DNA of 64,000 bases from JAEELC01 sp963621965 (GTDB lineage Bacteria; Bacillota_I; Bacilli_A; Acholeplasmatales; Anaeroplasmataceae). Below are positions 27,786 to 36,815 of this stretch, piece after piece. Numbering within the stretch: the first letter of the stretch is position 1; each line of letters opens with the position of its first letter. A program made the position numbers and the translations under genes. The stretch lies in the NCBI GenBank assembly GCA_963621965.1, contig CAVFGN010000006.1:1-64000 (forward strand), read 5' to 3'. The notes under the pieces were generated by a model that was not told the DNA's origin, did not search any database, and worked only from the letters and a program-made list of their open reading frames with translations.

Positions 27786-29591
27786 ATGAAAAACTATAAT
27801 AAATATTCAAAAGCCTCCCTATATAAAAGAACCATGCCTTATATTTGGAAGAACAAATATAAAGTAATTTTATGTATTTGCTTAACACTATTTATTGCAT
27901 ATCTTACAGCTTATACTCCTACTATTACAAAACATATTATTGATGATTTTATTCAAGGCAAAACTAAAGATGAAGTTCTTAGTACTATTAGTAGTATAAA
28001 TTTATTAATGCTAAAATATGTTTTATTAACCTTAATCTTATGCTTACTTAGATTTGTATTTAATTATGTATTAAATCTAATAGGTATGAATATTGAACGT
28101 AATTTAAGAGAAGATGCTATAAAAAAGATAAATGATCTTCCTGTTGACTATTTTGCTGAAGAACCTGATGGTAAAATTGTGTCTAAAATAATTAACGATT
28201 CAAATGGTGTAAGAACGTTCTTCACCACATCATTCTCACTTCTTCAAGCGATAGTAAATATTATAGCTTTATTTGTTGGTTTCGTTGTTCTAGATTATCA
28301 CCTTGCGTTAATACTTTTATGTGCAGTTCCGTTTATTCTTTTATGGATTACTTTATATAGAAAAAAGATACATAAATATCGTTTAGATGTAAGAGAAACT
28401 TCAAGTAGAATTACTGGTAAACTAAACGAACTTATAACAGGAACTCTTATAATTCAATCTTTTAATCAAGAAGAATATATGTTAGATGATTATAAAGAAC
28501 TAGTTAATAGATACAACAAAATGGAAACTAAAACAAATACTATTAACGCTTTCCTTGGTTATGAATTACTTGTATTTATTAAGCGTATTGTAGAAACATC
28601 TATATTGCTGTTCTTTGGAATTAATTATTTATCGGTAGGTGGTACTCTTATTTCTGTGGGATTAATTACTACATTTACAGATTACTTAGATAAGATGTTA
28701 CAACCTATAAATACCATATTTAATAATTTGAATGAATTAGAGGATTCTATTGTAGCTAGTAACAGAGTTTACATGTTCTTAGATGAACAAAGTGATACAA
28801 GAATATTTGATGGACTTGAAGCACCTGAAACGATTGAAGGTAAAGTTGAATTTAGAGATGTTCATTTTTCCTATATTGAAAATCATGAAGTATTACACGG
28901 AATAAATATGACTGTATTACCTGGCGAAAGTATTGGTATTGTAGGTCATACAGGAAGCGGTAAATCTAGTATGATGAATTTATTACTACAGTATTATGAT
29001 TATCAAAGTGGTGATATCTTAGTAGATGATAGTCCTATTAGATATTATAATAAAGCAAGTTATAGGAAAAATTTAGGTATTGTGCTACAAACTCCTAGTT
29101 TGTTTGCTGGAACACTTAAATCTAACATCACACTAGAGCGTGAATACAGCGATGATTTGGTAATTAAAGCTCTAAATGATATAGGAGCATCCTACTTAAT
29201 TGAAAAAGATCCTAAGGGAATTTATCAAGAGGTATCTTTTAAAGGCGAAAATTATTCACTTGGAGAAAAACAACTCATAGCATTTGCGCGCGTACTACTT
29301 AGAAACCCAAAAATATTAGTGCTTGACGAGGCAACAGCAAATATTGACACAGAGACTGAACTTAAAATAAAAAATGCAATGAATGTTGTTAGTCAAAATA
29401 GAACTACATTCATTATTGCGCATAGATTATCAACAATTAAAGATTGCACTCGTATTATTGTTTTAGATCACGGTTTGATTAAAGGTGAGGGAACGCATGA
29501 TGAACTTTATAATAATTGTGAAATATATAAAGATATGTATGATTCACAATATAAAACAATTTTAGAATATAATTCAACTCATAATATTTAG
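27786..29591 (+). CDS. Heterodimeric ABC exporter subunit with the catalytic Walker B, YheH/BmrD-like
   Basis: A 601-residue half-transporter with six N-terminal membrane helices and a C-terminal ATPase domain. Walker A is GHTGSGKSS, and Walker B LVLDEATANID contains the catalytic Glu515. The signature loop is the atypical SLGEKQ (491-496) instead of LSGGQ. Together with the preceding protein this gives one consensus and one degenerate ATP site, as in BmrCD/TM287-288-type exporters. Its SD (GGAGGAG) overlaps the end of the upstream gene, so the subunits are made from one transcript. Substrate unknown. Confidence 0.88.
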   Translation: MKNYNKYSKASLYKRTMPYIWKNKYKVILCICLTLFIAYLTAYTPTITKHIIDDFIQGKTKDEVLSTISSINLLMLKYVLLTLILCLLRFVFNYVLNLIGMNIERNLREDAIKKINDLPVDYFAEEPDGKIVSKIINDSNGVRTFFTTSFSLLQAIVNIIALFVGFVVLDYHLALILLCAVPFILLWITLYRKKIHKYRLDVRETSSRITGKLNELITGTLIIQSFNQEEYMLDDYKELVNRYNKMETKTNTINAFLGYELLVFIKRIVETSILLFFGINYLSVGGTLISVGLITTFTDYLDKMLQPINTIFNNLNELEDSIVASNRVYMFLDEQSDTRIFDGLEAPETIEGKVEFRDVHFSYIENHEVLHGINMTVLPGESIGIVGHTGSGKSSMMNLLLQYYDYQSGDILVDDSPIRYYNKASYRKNLGIVLQTPSLFAGTLKSNITLEREYSDDLVIKALNDIGASYLIEKDPKGIYQEVSFKGENYSLGEKQLIAFARVLLRNPKILVLDEATANIDTETELKIKNAMNVVSQNRTTFIIAHRLSTIKDCTRIIVLDHGLIKGEGTHDELYNNCEIYKDMYDSQYKTILEYNSTHNI

Positions 29592-29764
29592 GGCTTTGTT
29601 ACCATTTTAAAATAACGGTGATTATAAATTGCCTATGAGCTTATCTATAAAAAAAGTTTATAAAATGCACTTAAAATGAGAATATTCTTGTAAAATTTTA
29701 GAATATTTGTTAAATTATAAATATAATTTTGTTTATTAGAATATAGATTAATTAGGGGGAGAAT

Positions 29765-30793
29765 ATGATGACTTTGTCTGAGAAGTTAGAATCGTCTTGC
29801 ATACTTTCGCAATCTAGGTGTAAAGCGAAAAAATATGGCATTAAAGATAAAAAAAAGAGATGGTTTGGGGTTATTGTTTTTGTTTTAATGTCATTATTTA
29901 CAATATGGTCTAAGATTATAAATAGAGGGGACAAAGGAACATTAACAGATGATTTTTTGAATTATTCTATTATTTGTATTGTTTTAAAAATGTTCTTTAC
30001 GTTTATTCTTAAGTTTATGAGCAAAAGTGTATTCTCTTTAAATCACAATCGTATTTATAGAGTGTTTAAATTTTTTGGTGCTGTATCAAGTTGTTTGGTA
30101 TTCTATTTCACAATGGTTGCATACATTAATAAATCAATTGGATATTGGAATGAGTTTGCACTTAAATACATAAATGATAATAATTTAACTGAAAAGACAT
30201 TAGAAGCAAATGTTGATTGGATCTATAATGTTGTAAAAATTGAATTAAATGAAGATGAGTCTTTTTTGTCTTTTATTTGGAATATATTTTTATCTTCTGA
30301 ACCTATTAATCATAAGTTTACATATGCTTTATGTACTCTTAGTATCATTACCTTTGTACCAACATTTATTTACTTGATGATTTCCTTTTTAAAAGGTATT
30401 ATAATCATGGTGGCAATAAATTATTTGTTGCCAATATTCCTTTTAGTCTTTTGTTTACCGGTAATACATATTATTTTATGGATTAAAATTTTATTTAGAC
30501 CTTTGCCTAATTTTACATATGTTTATTTCGATGATAATGATAAATCATATGTAATTGTTGAAAAAAGAAAAGTTACAGGAAAATATAATAAAGCTGTGTG
30601 GTTTAGAAAGAACTTTATTCGGACATTACCGATAACAATTTTAGTTTTATCTAGTGCCACCTTGTATTCTTTAATGATTTGGACTTCTTATAAATATAAC
30701 TTAGGTGTAGATTTACCTCAAATTATGAAACAAGTTAATACAGATTATTCTAACGTGCCATTAATTCCTTATATAACAGGTATATTTTGTTAA
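29765..30793 (+). CDS. Polytopic membrane protein of unknown function
   Basis: A 342-residue protein with a basic cytoplasmic start and about six hydrophobic helices: around residues 34-50, 68-85, 107-125, 190-215, 220-245 and 290-310. A soluble loop lies between the third and fourth. A short Lys/Tyr-rich segment (FRPLPNFTYVYFDDNDKS) follows the fifth helix. No motif lets me name a family. The gene has a strong AGGGGGAG site (ATG 29765, alternative ATG 29768) and stands alone: a gap of 173 bases separates it from the ABC genes, and a shared terminator from the convergent ferredoxin gene. Confidence 0.6.
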   Translation: MMTLSEKLESSCILSQSRCKAKKYGIKDKKKRWFGVIVFVLMSLFTIWSKIINRGDKGTLTDDFLNYSIICIVLKMFFTFILKFMSKSVFSLNHNRIYRVFKFFGAVSSCLVFYFTMVAYINKSIGYWNEFALKYINDNNLTEKTLEANVDWIYNVVKIELNEDESFLSFIWNIFLSSEPINHKFTYALCTLSIITFVPTFIYLMISFLKGIIIMVAINYLLPIFLLVFCLPVIHIILWIKILFRPLPNFTYVYFDDNDKSYVIVEKRKVTGKYNKAVWFRKNFIRTLPITILVLSSATLYSLMIWTSYKYNLGVDLPQIMKQVNTDYSNVPLIPYITGIFC

Positions 30794-30830
30794 TTAATGA
30801 ATAACTATTTATGAATATATTTATTTTAAA

Positions 30831-30862
30831 AAAGCATTCTATTTTTATGGAGTGCTTCTTTT
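30831..30862. terminator. Bidirectional terminator overlapping the end of the ferredoxin gene
   Basis: AAGCATTC (30832-30839) pairs with GAGTGCTT (30850-30857), with one wobble, and is flanked by A- and T-rich runs. The stop codon of the minus-strand gene lies in the loop. Confidence 0.7.
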
Positions 30863-31621
30863 ATGTTGTATGAACTTTTTTGCTTGATATCTGTTTTTAC
30901 CTTGTGTTTTTTTACCGTATTCAATTGCGCCTTTAGGACACCTGTTAATACAGGCAGTACAATGTATACAATGTTTACCCCATGATGGTTTATTATTTTC
31001 TAAAGTTATATTGTTTAAAGGACAAACTTTAGAACAAAGTCCGCACGAAATGCATTTATCATTTGTATAGAATTTTTTAGGCTTTATAAACCAGGAATTA
31101 AACATTTTTTCAACAGGTTTGACTGTTAATTTATGAATTAGGTTAGCTTTGCTTAAATCGAAATCTTCACCGTTTTTAAGTTGCAAAGCTAAATTTTCTA
31201 CACTATCTATGGCTGTGTTAAATTTTATATCATTTTCATCTTTATTTAAAACTGTAAAAAACATTAAGTAGTCTTGAGGCATAGATAAGTGTTCTATCCC
31301 CTTATATGTCATGTTTAATGTTTTACATAATTTTCTAGCGTCGATACTTGCGCCACTTTCTCCACTTCCAGCACAAGTCATGATGAAATAAAAATTAGAG
31401 TTTCCTTTTAAACTCGATTTTTTAAGTAGATTACGGATAATACATGGTATTGTAGATAGATAAATAGGGCAAACTAAAAGATAAGGTTTTTCACTTTTTA
31501 AATCAAGTACTTCGCCTTTTTTTAAATAATTTGTTAAATTGATCACTTCGTCATCGTTTAAGTAACCAATATTTTTTGCTACATATTCACTATTGCCACT
31601 TGCGGAAAAATATAAAATCAT
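30845..31621 (-). CDS. EFR1-family flavodoxin/ferredoxin fusion protein
   Basis: A 258-residue redox protein. The N-terminal ~150 residues are flavodoxin-like, beginning with the phosphate-binding loop YFSASGNSEYVAKNI and containing LLVCPIYLSTIPCIIRNLL. The C-terminal ~70 residues are a 2x[4Fe-4S] ferredoxin with CISCGLCSKVCP and CIHCTACINRCPKGA. EFR1 proteins are common in gut anaerobes; the physiological partner is unknown, but electron transfer between flavin and Fe-S carriers is expected. A ribosome binding site is weak (GAGGGT). Together with PFOR it points to ferredoxin-based metabolism. Confidence 0.87.
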   Translation of the reverse strand: MILYFSASGNSEYVAKNIGYLNDDEVINLTNYLKKGEVLDLKSEKPYLLVCPIYLSTIPCIIRNLLKKSSLKGNSNFYFIMTCAGSGESGASIDARKLCKTLNMTYKGIEHLSMPQDYLMFFTVLNKDENDIKFNTAIDSVENLALQLKNGEDFDLSKANLIHKLTVKPVEKMFNSWFIKPKKFYTNDKCISCGLCSKVCPLNNITLENNKPSWGKHCIHCTACINRCPKGAIEYGKKTQGKNRYQAKKFIQHKRSTP

Positions 31622-31751
31622 AATAACCCTCGCTATATAACATAGTTATAATCCTTTTTAGTTTCTTTTTAAAGAAAAAAATGTGAAGATTAATTAATTA
31701 TTTTTTAAAATTATTCCTTTTATATTTAAAAGTTAAAAAAGTAATTTCTAA

Positions 31752-33190
31752 CTAACTTCAATTGAAATAAGAACGTATCTTATCTTTGCATATAGTTATT
31801 TAAATACAACGCTATTTTATACAAAGTCAATTATATTTAAAGGGCTTATGATTGAAAATAATGAGTCGTATTTAGGGCATTTAAATAAACATAATGTTAT
31901 ATGGATTGATATGGCAGATTTATATACAAATCTAGATGACAGTTCTACAATTGTGAAGGTTTTGAAATCCAAAATTTTTAAGGATTTAATAAATGCATAT
32001 CCTAATGTTGTTACTGATGATATGTTACTTAGTGATGCATTTGTTTATATAAATAATAAGTTAGGCGAAAGGTTTATTTTTTTAATCGATGAATGGGATG
32101 TTATCCTTAGAGAAGAAGAACATAATAAAAAACTATGTGATGAATATATAGAATTTTTAAGAACTTTATTTAAATAAAGCGATGTATCTAGTTGTAATGA
32201 TTTAGTCTATATGACAGGTATTATACCTATAAAAAGATATTCAACAGAATCGGCACTAAATATGTTTGAAGAATATAATATGATTAATCCGCAAGGTCTA
32301 CCTGAGTTCTTTGGATTTACTGAAAGAGAAACTAAAGATTTATGTGATAAATACAATATTGATTTTGCACAAGTGAAAACTTGGTATGATGGATATAAAC
32401 TTGACGGAGTTGAACTGTATAATCCTAGATCTATTGTTAAAGTTGTTACTAGTAAAAAGTTTGGTGATTATTGGACACAAACTAGTGCGATTGAATCTAT
32501 TATTAAATATTTAAAATACCAGGACGGAGATTTAAAAAATGTTTTAGCATCTATTATGACTGGTGGTAAAACAAATGTTGATGTTACAATGTTTGAAAAT
32601 GATTTGACTAAAATTTATTCTGCAGATTTTGCTTTGACTGTTTTAATTCACCTAGGCTACTTAGCTTATGATGAAACTACAAAATCCTGCTATATACCAA
32701 ACTATGAAATATTAAAAGAATTTGAAAGAACTGTTAAAGTAATTGATTGGAAGGAATATAGTAATCTATTAATACATCTTGCGAATTATATGAAGCTACT
32801 ATTAAAGGTGATACAAAGTTTATTAATAAAACATTAGATTATAATCATCAAATATTTTCTACTATGTATAGTAAAAACTCTGAAGCAGTTCTTCAAAAGA
32901 TTATCCATTTATCATATTATAATTGTAGAGATAATTATAATATTTTAAAAGAAGCGAGTGTCTCTACAGGACGTGCTGATGTCGTGTTTCTTCCTAAAGA
33001 CCACAATCATATCCCTATGATTGTAGAACTTAAACAAGATGATACAACGCAAACTGCGCTAGAACAAATTAAGTCTAAAAAATATATAAACTTATTTGAT
33101 GGATATCATGGTAAAGTATTATTTGTAGGAACCAATTATGATACTAAAACACTTTGTCACGATTCTAAAATAGAATATGTAGAAATATAA
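31752..33190 (+). pseudogene. Disrupted AAA-ATPase-like / PD-(D/E)XK nuclease protein (PF09820 plus DUF1703)
   Basis: Three collinear pieces of one protein remain. Piece 1 ends at 32177 and contains FIFLIDEWDVIL (Walker B-like). After an in-frame TAA the same frame resumes with DLVYMTGIIPIKRYSTES and continues to 32837 (AAA-ATPase-like region with KTWYDGYKL and YNPRSIVKVV). A frameshift near 32790 moves to another frame, which runs to 33190 and carries the PD-(D/E)XK core (GRADVVFL, IPMIVELKQDD). The N-terminal P-loop region is missing: the frame is open only back to about 31752. These proteins are multi-copy in Bacteroides and gut Firmicutes and of unknown role. The gene is truncated, stop-interrupted and frameshifted, so non-functional as one protein. 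Confidence 0.85.
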
Positions 33191-33244
33191 ATAAGTTATT
33201 ATATTTTTAATGTCTTGAGTTTGTAATTAATGCAAATTAAGAAT

Positions 33245-33277
33245 TAGGTAGTCTAAAAACTGCCTATTTTTTTTTTG
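33245..33277 (+). terminator. Terminator downstream of the broken AAA-ATPase gene
   Basis: TAGGTAG (33245-33251) pairs with CTGCCTA (33260-33266), with a wobble, followed by ten T residues. Its survival shows the transcription unit once ended here. Confidence 0.8.
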
Positions 33278-33475
33278 AAATTATCACAGATGTGTTTTGA
33301 AAAAAACAGTTTACTTGTTTAATAAGGACATATGTTTAATAACTTCGTTTTCACTTAAATTATTCATGAAAAGTTAATTGTTACTAAACTATTGACTTGG
33401 GCTAGTGGTACATGAATTTAAATATATAACGATTGTTTTTCAACAAATTAAATTACTTTAGTAAAGTCAAATTAT

Positions 33476-33548
33476 TTGCTTATTCTTTTATTATTATGTA
33501 TAATATTTATGTTATAATGAAAAAATTGTGGGATAAATGATTTATCTC
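33476..33548 (+). promoter_or_regulatory. Predicted promoter and hairpin leader of the suf operon
   Basis: TTGCTT (33476-33481), a 17-base spacer and TATAAT (33499-33504) form a good promoter; a second TATAAT lies at 33513-33518. The leader contains the hairpin GGGATAAAT/ATTTATCTC (33530-33548), and the sufC ATG is at 33578. The remainder of the gap from 33278 is AT-rich with nothing else recognised. No IscR- or Fur-like site could be named. Confidence 0.55.
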
Positions 33549-33577
33549 ATTTTATTATCATAAAAATGGAGGCTTTT

Positions 33578-34381
33578 ATGCAAGATGTATTAGAAATAAG
33601 AGATTTACATGCGCGTGTAACAGAAAAGGAAATCTTAAAGGGCGTTAATTTAACTATTAAAAGTGGTGAAGTTCATGCAATTATGGGTCCTAATGGTACA
33701 GGTAAGTCGACATTGTCTGGTGTAATCATGGGTAATCCTAAGTATGAGGTTACACAAGGAGACATCTTATTTAACGGAAAATCCATTAAAGAATTAACTG
33801 TAGATGAGCGTGCTAGACTTGGTTTATTCCTTGCATACCAAAATCCGATTGAAGTTCCTGGTGTTACAAACTCCGACTTTATTAGACAAGCTATGAAATC
33901 ATGTGGTTCTGACCTTTCTTTATTTAAATTTATTAAGGAATATGACAAGGCTTGTAGTGATCTTGAAATGCCAGAAGGTTTAGCGCAAAGAAATCTAAAC
34001 CAAGGGTTCTCAGGCGGAGAAATGAAGAGAAATGAAATATTACAAATGAAGATGTTAAAGCCAAAGTTTGCGATTTTAGATGAAATTGATTCAGGACTTG
34101 ACGTTGATGCTTTACGAATTGTAGGAGAAAATGTCTCAGAAATGGTAGGAGAAAACTTCGGATGTCTTTTAATTACCCACTATGAACGTTTACTTGACTA
34201 TATTAAACCAAATTTTGTTCATGTAATGATTAATGGTAAAGTGGTTAAAACTGGTGGACGTGAATTAATCGAAAAAATCGATCAAGAAGGGTACCGTTGG
34301 GTAAGAAAAGAACTTGGTATTGAACTTGAGAAAGAAGAAGAAAAGCATGCAGTTTTAGGCGCATGTGCTAGGGCTAAATAA
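33578..34381 (+). CDS. sufC: Fe-S assembly ATPase SufC
   Basis: A 267-residue ABC-type ATPase. Walker A GPNGTGKS is at residues 37-44, followed by the Q-loop YQNPIEVPG, signature FSGGEMKRNE and Walker B FAILDEIDSGLDVDAL, all characteristic of SufC. It powers conformational change in the SufB-SufC-SufD scaffold on which Fe-S clusters are built. The ATG at 33578 follows GGAGG; an in-frame ATG at 33566 lies inside that site. It is first in the order sufC-D-S-U-B. Confidence 0.95.
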   Translation: MQDVLEIRDLHARVTEKEILKGVNLTIKSGEVHAIMGPNGTGKSTLSGVIMGNPKYEVTQGDILFNGKSIKELTVDERARLGLFLAYQNPIEVPGVTNSDFIRQAMKSCGSDLSLFKFIKEYDKACSDLEMPEGLAQRNLNQGFSGGEMKRNEILQMKMLKPKFAILDEIDSGLDVDALRIVGENVSEMVGENFGCLLITHYERLLDYIKPNFVHVMINGKVVKTGGRELIEKIDQEGYRWVRKELGIELEKEEEKHAVLGACARAK

Positions 34382-34382
34382 G

Positions 34383-35144
34383 ATGGAAAAATTAGTTTTA
34401 AATAATCAAACTATAACTCTTGACAATTCTACTTATTATCTTGACTCTGTTTCTAAGTCTTCTTTGACAGTTTTAGAAGCTACAAATTCTAATTTATTTG
34501 TTAAAGATTTAAAAGACACCTTAAATATTAAAGTATCTAGATATGCAACTTTAAATATTAATGTGATATGTGCAAATACTCATGATATAAATATTGAACT
34601 TGATGAAAATGCTAAAGTTACATTCTTAGGAATAACACTTGGTGAATGTGTTGAAAACTTAAATGTTAATTTAAATGGGTTTAAGGCACACGTTGATGTT
34701 AAGTATTTGGCACTTTTAAAGTCTACTAAAGCAACATTAAATACAACAATTAATCATAACTTTAAAGAAACTTACTCAAATGTATATAATGTTGGTGTTT
34801 CACTAATTGATGCGCATATTACGTTTAATACTTTAAGCAAAATATTTAAAGGAATGGCTAAAAGCGAAGCTAGTCAGTTAACGCGTGGTATCATGATGGA
34901 AAAGAATAGTATCATTACAAGTGAACCGATTTTAAAAATTGATGAATTTGATATAAAAGCAAACCATGGTACAGCTCTTGGTAGAATGTCTGATGATGAA
35001 TTATTCTACTTAATGAGTAGAGGCTTATCAAAAGAAGACAGTTATAAACTTATCTTAAATGGATTAATTAATCCTATTTTAAGTGATATTTTTATTGATG
35101 AAGAAAAAAATAATTTAAGCACACAAATTTTTAATTTAATTTAG
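34383..35144 (+). CDS. sufD: Fe-S assembly scaffold protein SufD (short form)
   Basis: A 253-residue SufB/SufD family protein made mostly of beta-helix strands. The C-terminal block has GRMSDDELFYLMSRGLSKEDSYKLIL, which aligns with the SufB ending encoded later in this operon. SufD is normally 400 or more residues; here most of the N-terminal region is missing and the beta-helix core is short. It forms the SufBC2D scaffold with SufB and SufC. Its start lies one base after the sufC stop, with no strong own SD; an earlier in-frame ATG at 34365 lies inside sufC. Confidence 0.85.
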   Translation: MEKLVLNNQTITLDNSTYYLDSVSKSSLTVLEATNSNLFVKDLKDTLNIKVSRYATLNINVICANTHDINIELDENAKVTFLGITLGECVENLNVNLNGFKAHVDVKYLALLKSTKATLNTTINHNFKETYSNVYNVGVSLIDAHITFNTLSKIFKGMAKSEASQLTRGIMMEKNSIITSEPILKIDEFDIKANHGTALGRMSDDELFYLMSRGLSKEDSYKLILNGLINPILSDIFIDEEKNNLSTQIFNLI

Positions 35145-35152
35145 GAGGATTT

Positions 35153-36358
35153 ATGGATCTTAATAATATAAAAAAAGATTTTCCAGTATTTGTGAAAAAT
35201 CCAAACCTTCATTATCTTGATAGTGCTGCTTCAAGCATTAAGCCTAAATGTGTGATTGATGCGATTGATGATTACTATAATAATTATTCTTGTAACGTTC
35301 ATAGAGGCGTTTATGACTTGTCTTATAAAGCAACTGACATGTATGAAGGTGCTAGAAAGACAATTGCAAAGTTTATTAATGCGGAAGAAGATGAAATTGT
35401 TTATACAAGAGGGGCTTCTGCAGCTTTAAATTTAGTTGCATTAAGCTACGGACTAAACTTTTTACATGATGGGGATGAAATTATCACTAGTGAACTTGAA
35501 CATCATTCAAATTTCATGCCTTGGCTAAATGTGAGCCAAAAGACTGGTGCTAAAATTAAATTTGTACCACTTACAACTGAGGGACGAATTACCATTGAAA
35601 ATTTCAAATCAGTATTAAGCGAAAACACTAAATTTGTAGCTTTAACTCATGTATCAAATGTTATGGGTTATATCACACCAATCGAACAAATTATTAAGAT
35701 ATGTCATGAAAGAGGTATCTTAGTGCTTGTTGACGGTGCTCAATCGGTTCCTCATATGAAAATTGATGTTAAAAAACTAGATTGCGACTTCTTAGCTTTC
35801 TCCGGACATAAAATGTGTGGGCCTTCAGGAATTGGTGTTTTATATGCAAAGCGCGAACTTTTAGAGATAATGCCTCCTGTTGAGTTTGGTGGCGATATGG
35901 CCGACGAGGTCGACAAGGATAAAATGAGTTATAAATGTGCACCATTTAAGTTTGAAACAGGTACGCCTATTATTGATGGTGCAATCGGACTAGGTCGTGC
36001 GTGTGAATATCTAGATAGTATCGGATTAGATAATATTGAAGCTCATGAATCAAGATTAGCTCGTATGGCTGTTGAAGGGCTTAAACTAATTGAAGGCGTT
36101 AAGGTTTATAACCCTACTGTTGAAACTGGTGTTATTGCCTTTAATATTGAAGGCGTACATCCTCATGATGCAGCAAGCATATACGATGAATGTGGTGTGT
36201 GTGTTCGTGCAGGACATCACTGTGCACAACTTGTTACGAAGTGGTTGAAGCAAATATCAACTACTCGCGCTTCATTTTATTTTTATAATACAGAAGAAGA
36301 CGTTAAAGCTTTTTTAGATGCGGTAAAAAAGGCGCGTGATTTCTTCTTATCATTTTAG
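35153..36358 (+). CDS. sufS: Cysteine desulfurase SufS
   Basis: A 401-residue class V PLP aminotransferase-fold enzyme that extracts sulfur from cysteine as a persulfide. Lys220 in AFSGHKMCGPSG binds PLP, and Cys357 in VRAGHHCAQ is the persulfide-carrying residue of the group II (SufS) type. It starts with a GGAGGA site eight bases downstream of sufD and is followed by its sulfur acceptor SufU. Confidence 0.96.
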   Translation: MDLNNIKKDFPVFVKNPNLHYLDSAASSIKPKCVIDAIDDYYNNYSCNVHRGVYDLSYKATDMYEGARKTIAKFINAEEDEIVYTRGASAALNLVALSYGLNFLHDGDEIITSELEHHSNFMPWLNVSQKTGAKIKFVPLTTEGRITIENFKSVLSENTKFVALTHVSNVMGYITPIEQIIKICHERGILVLVDGAQSVPHMKIDVKKLDCDFLAFSGHKMCGPSGIGVLYAKRELLEIMPPVEFGGDMADEVDKDKMSYKCAPFKFETGTPIIDGAIGLGRACEYLDSIGLDNIEAHESRLARMAVEGLKLIEGVKVYNPTVETGVIAFNIEGVHPHDAASIYDECGVCVRAGHHCAQLVTKWLKQISTTRASFYFYNTEEDVKAFLDAVKKARDFFLSF

Positions 36359-36368
36359 GAGGCTATAT

Positions 36369-36815
36369 ATGGCTGATTTAACACAATTATATAGACAAGT
36401 TATTATGGATCATTATAAAAACCCTCATAATAAAGGATTGACTCATGATTCAAGTTATACTTTCCTTCATTTAAACAACCCATCTTGTGGGGACGATATG
36501 AACGTTGAGGTTAAAGTAGTTGATGATAAAGTTGTTGATATTAAACACGACGGAAAAGGTTGTTCAATTTGTTGTTCAAGCGCTTCTGTAATGTCTGAAA
36601 CTTTAGTTGGTAAATCCGTTAGTGAAGCTTTAGAATTATGTACTTCATTTTACCTAATGATTGAGGGAAAAGAAATTAGTGACGAAGAGGCTGAAAGTCT
36701 TGGTGAAGCTATTGCTTATACAGGTGTTTCGCAATTTCCTGCTCGTGTAAAATGTGCTACACTTTCTTGGAAAGCTTGTGAAAGAATTTTAAGAGGTAGT
36801 GAAGATGTCAAATAA
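36369..36815 (+). CDS. sufU: Zinc-dependent sulfurtransferase SufU
   Basis: A 148-residue IscU-fold protein of the SufU type. It carries the three conserved cysteines in NPSCGDDM, GKGCSICCSS and the C-terminal RVKCATLSWKA, which with Asp bind zinc in Bacillus SufU and accept sulfur from SufS. The insertion between the second and third cysteines is typical for SufU rather than IscU. The true start is the ATG at 36369 with AGGAGG; the upstream in-frame ATG overlaps sufS. The gene end overlaps the sufB start by 11 bases. Confidence 0.93.
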   Translation: MADLTQLYRQVIMDHYKNPHNKGLTHDSSYTFLHLNNPSCGDDMNVEVKVVDDKVVDIKHDGKGCSICCSSASVMSETLVGKSVSEALELCTSFYLMIEGKEISDEEAESLGEAIAYTGVSQFPARVKCATLSWKACERILRGSEDVK

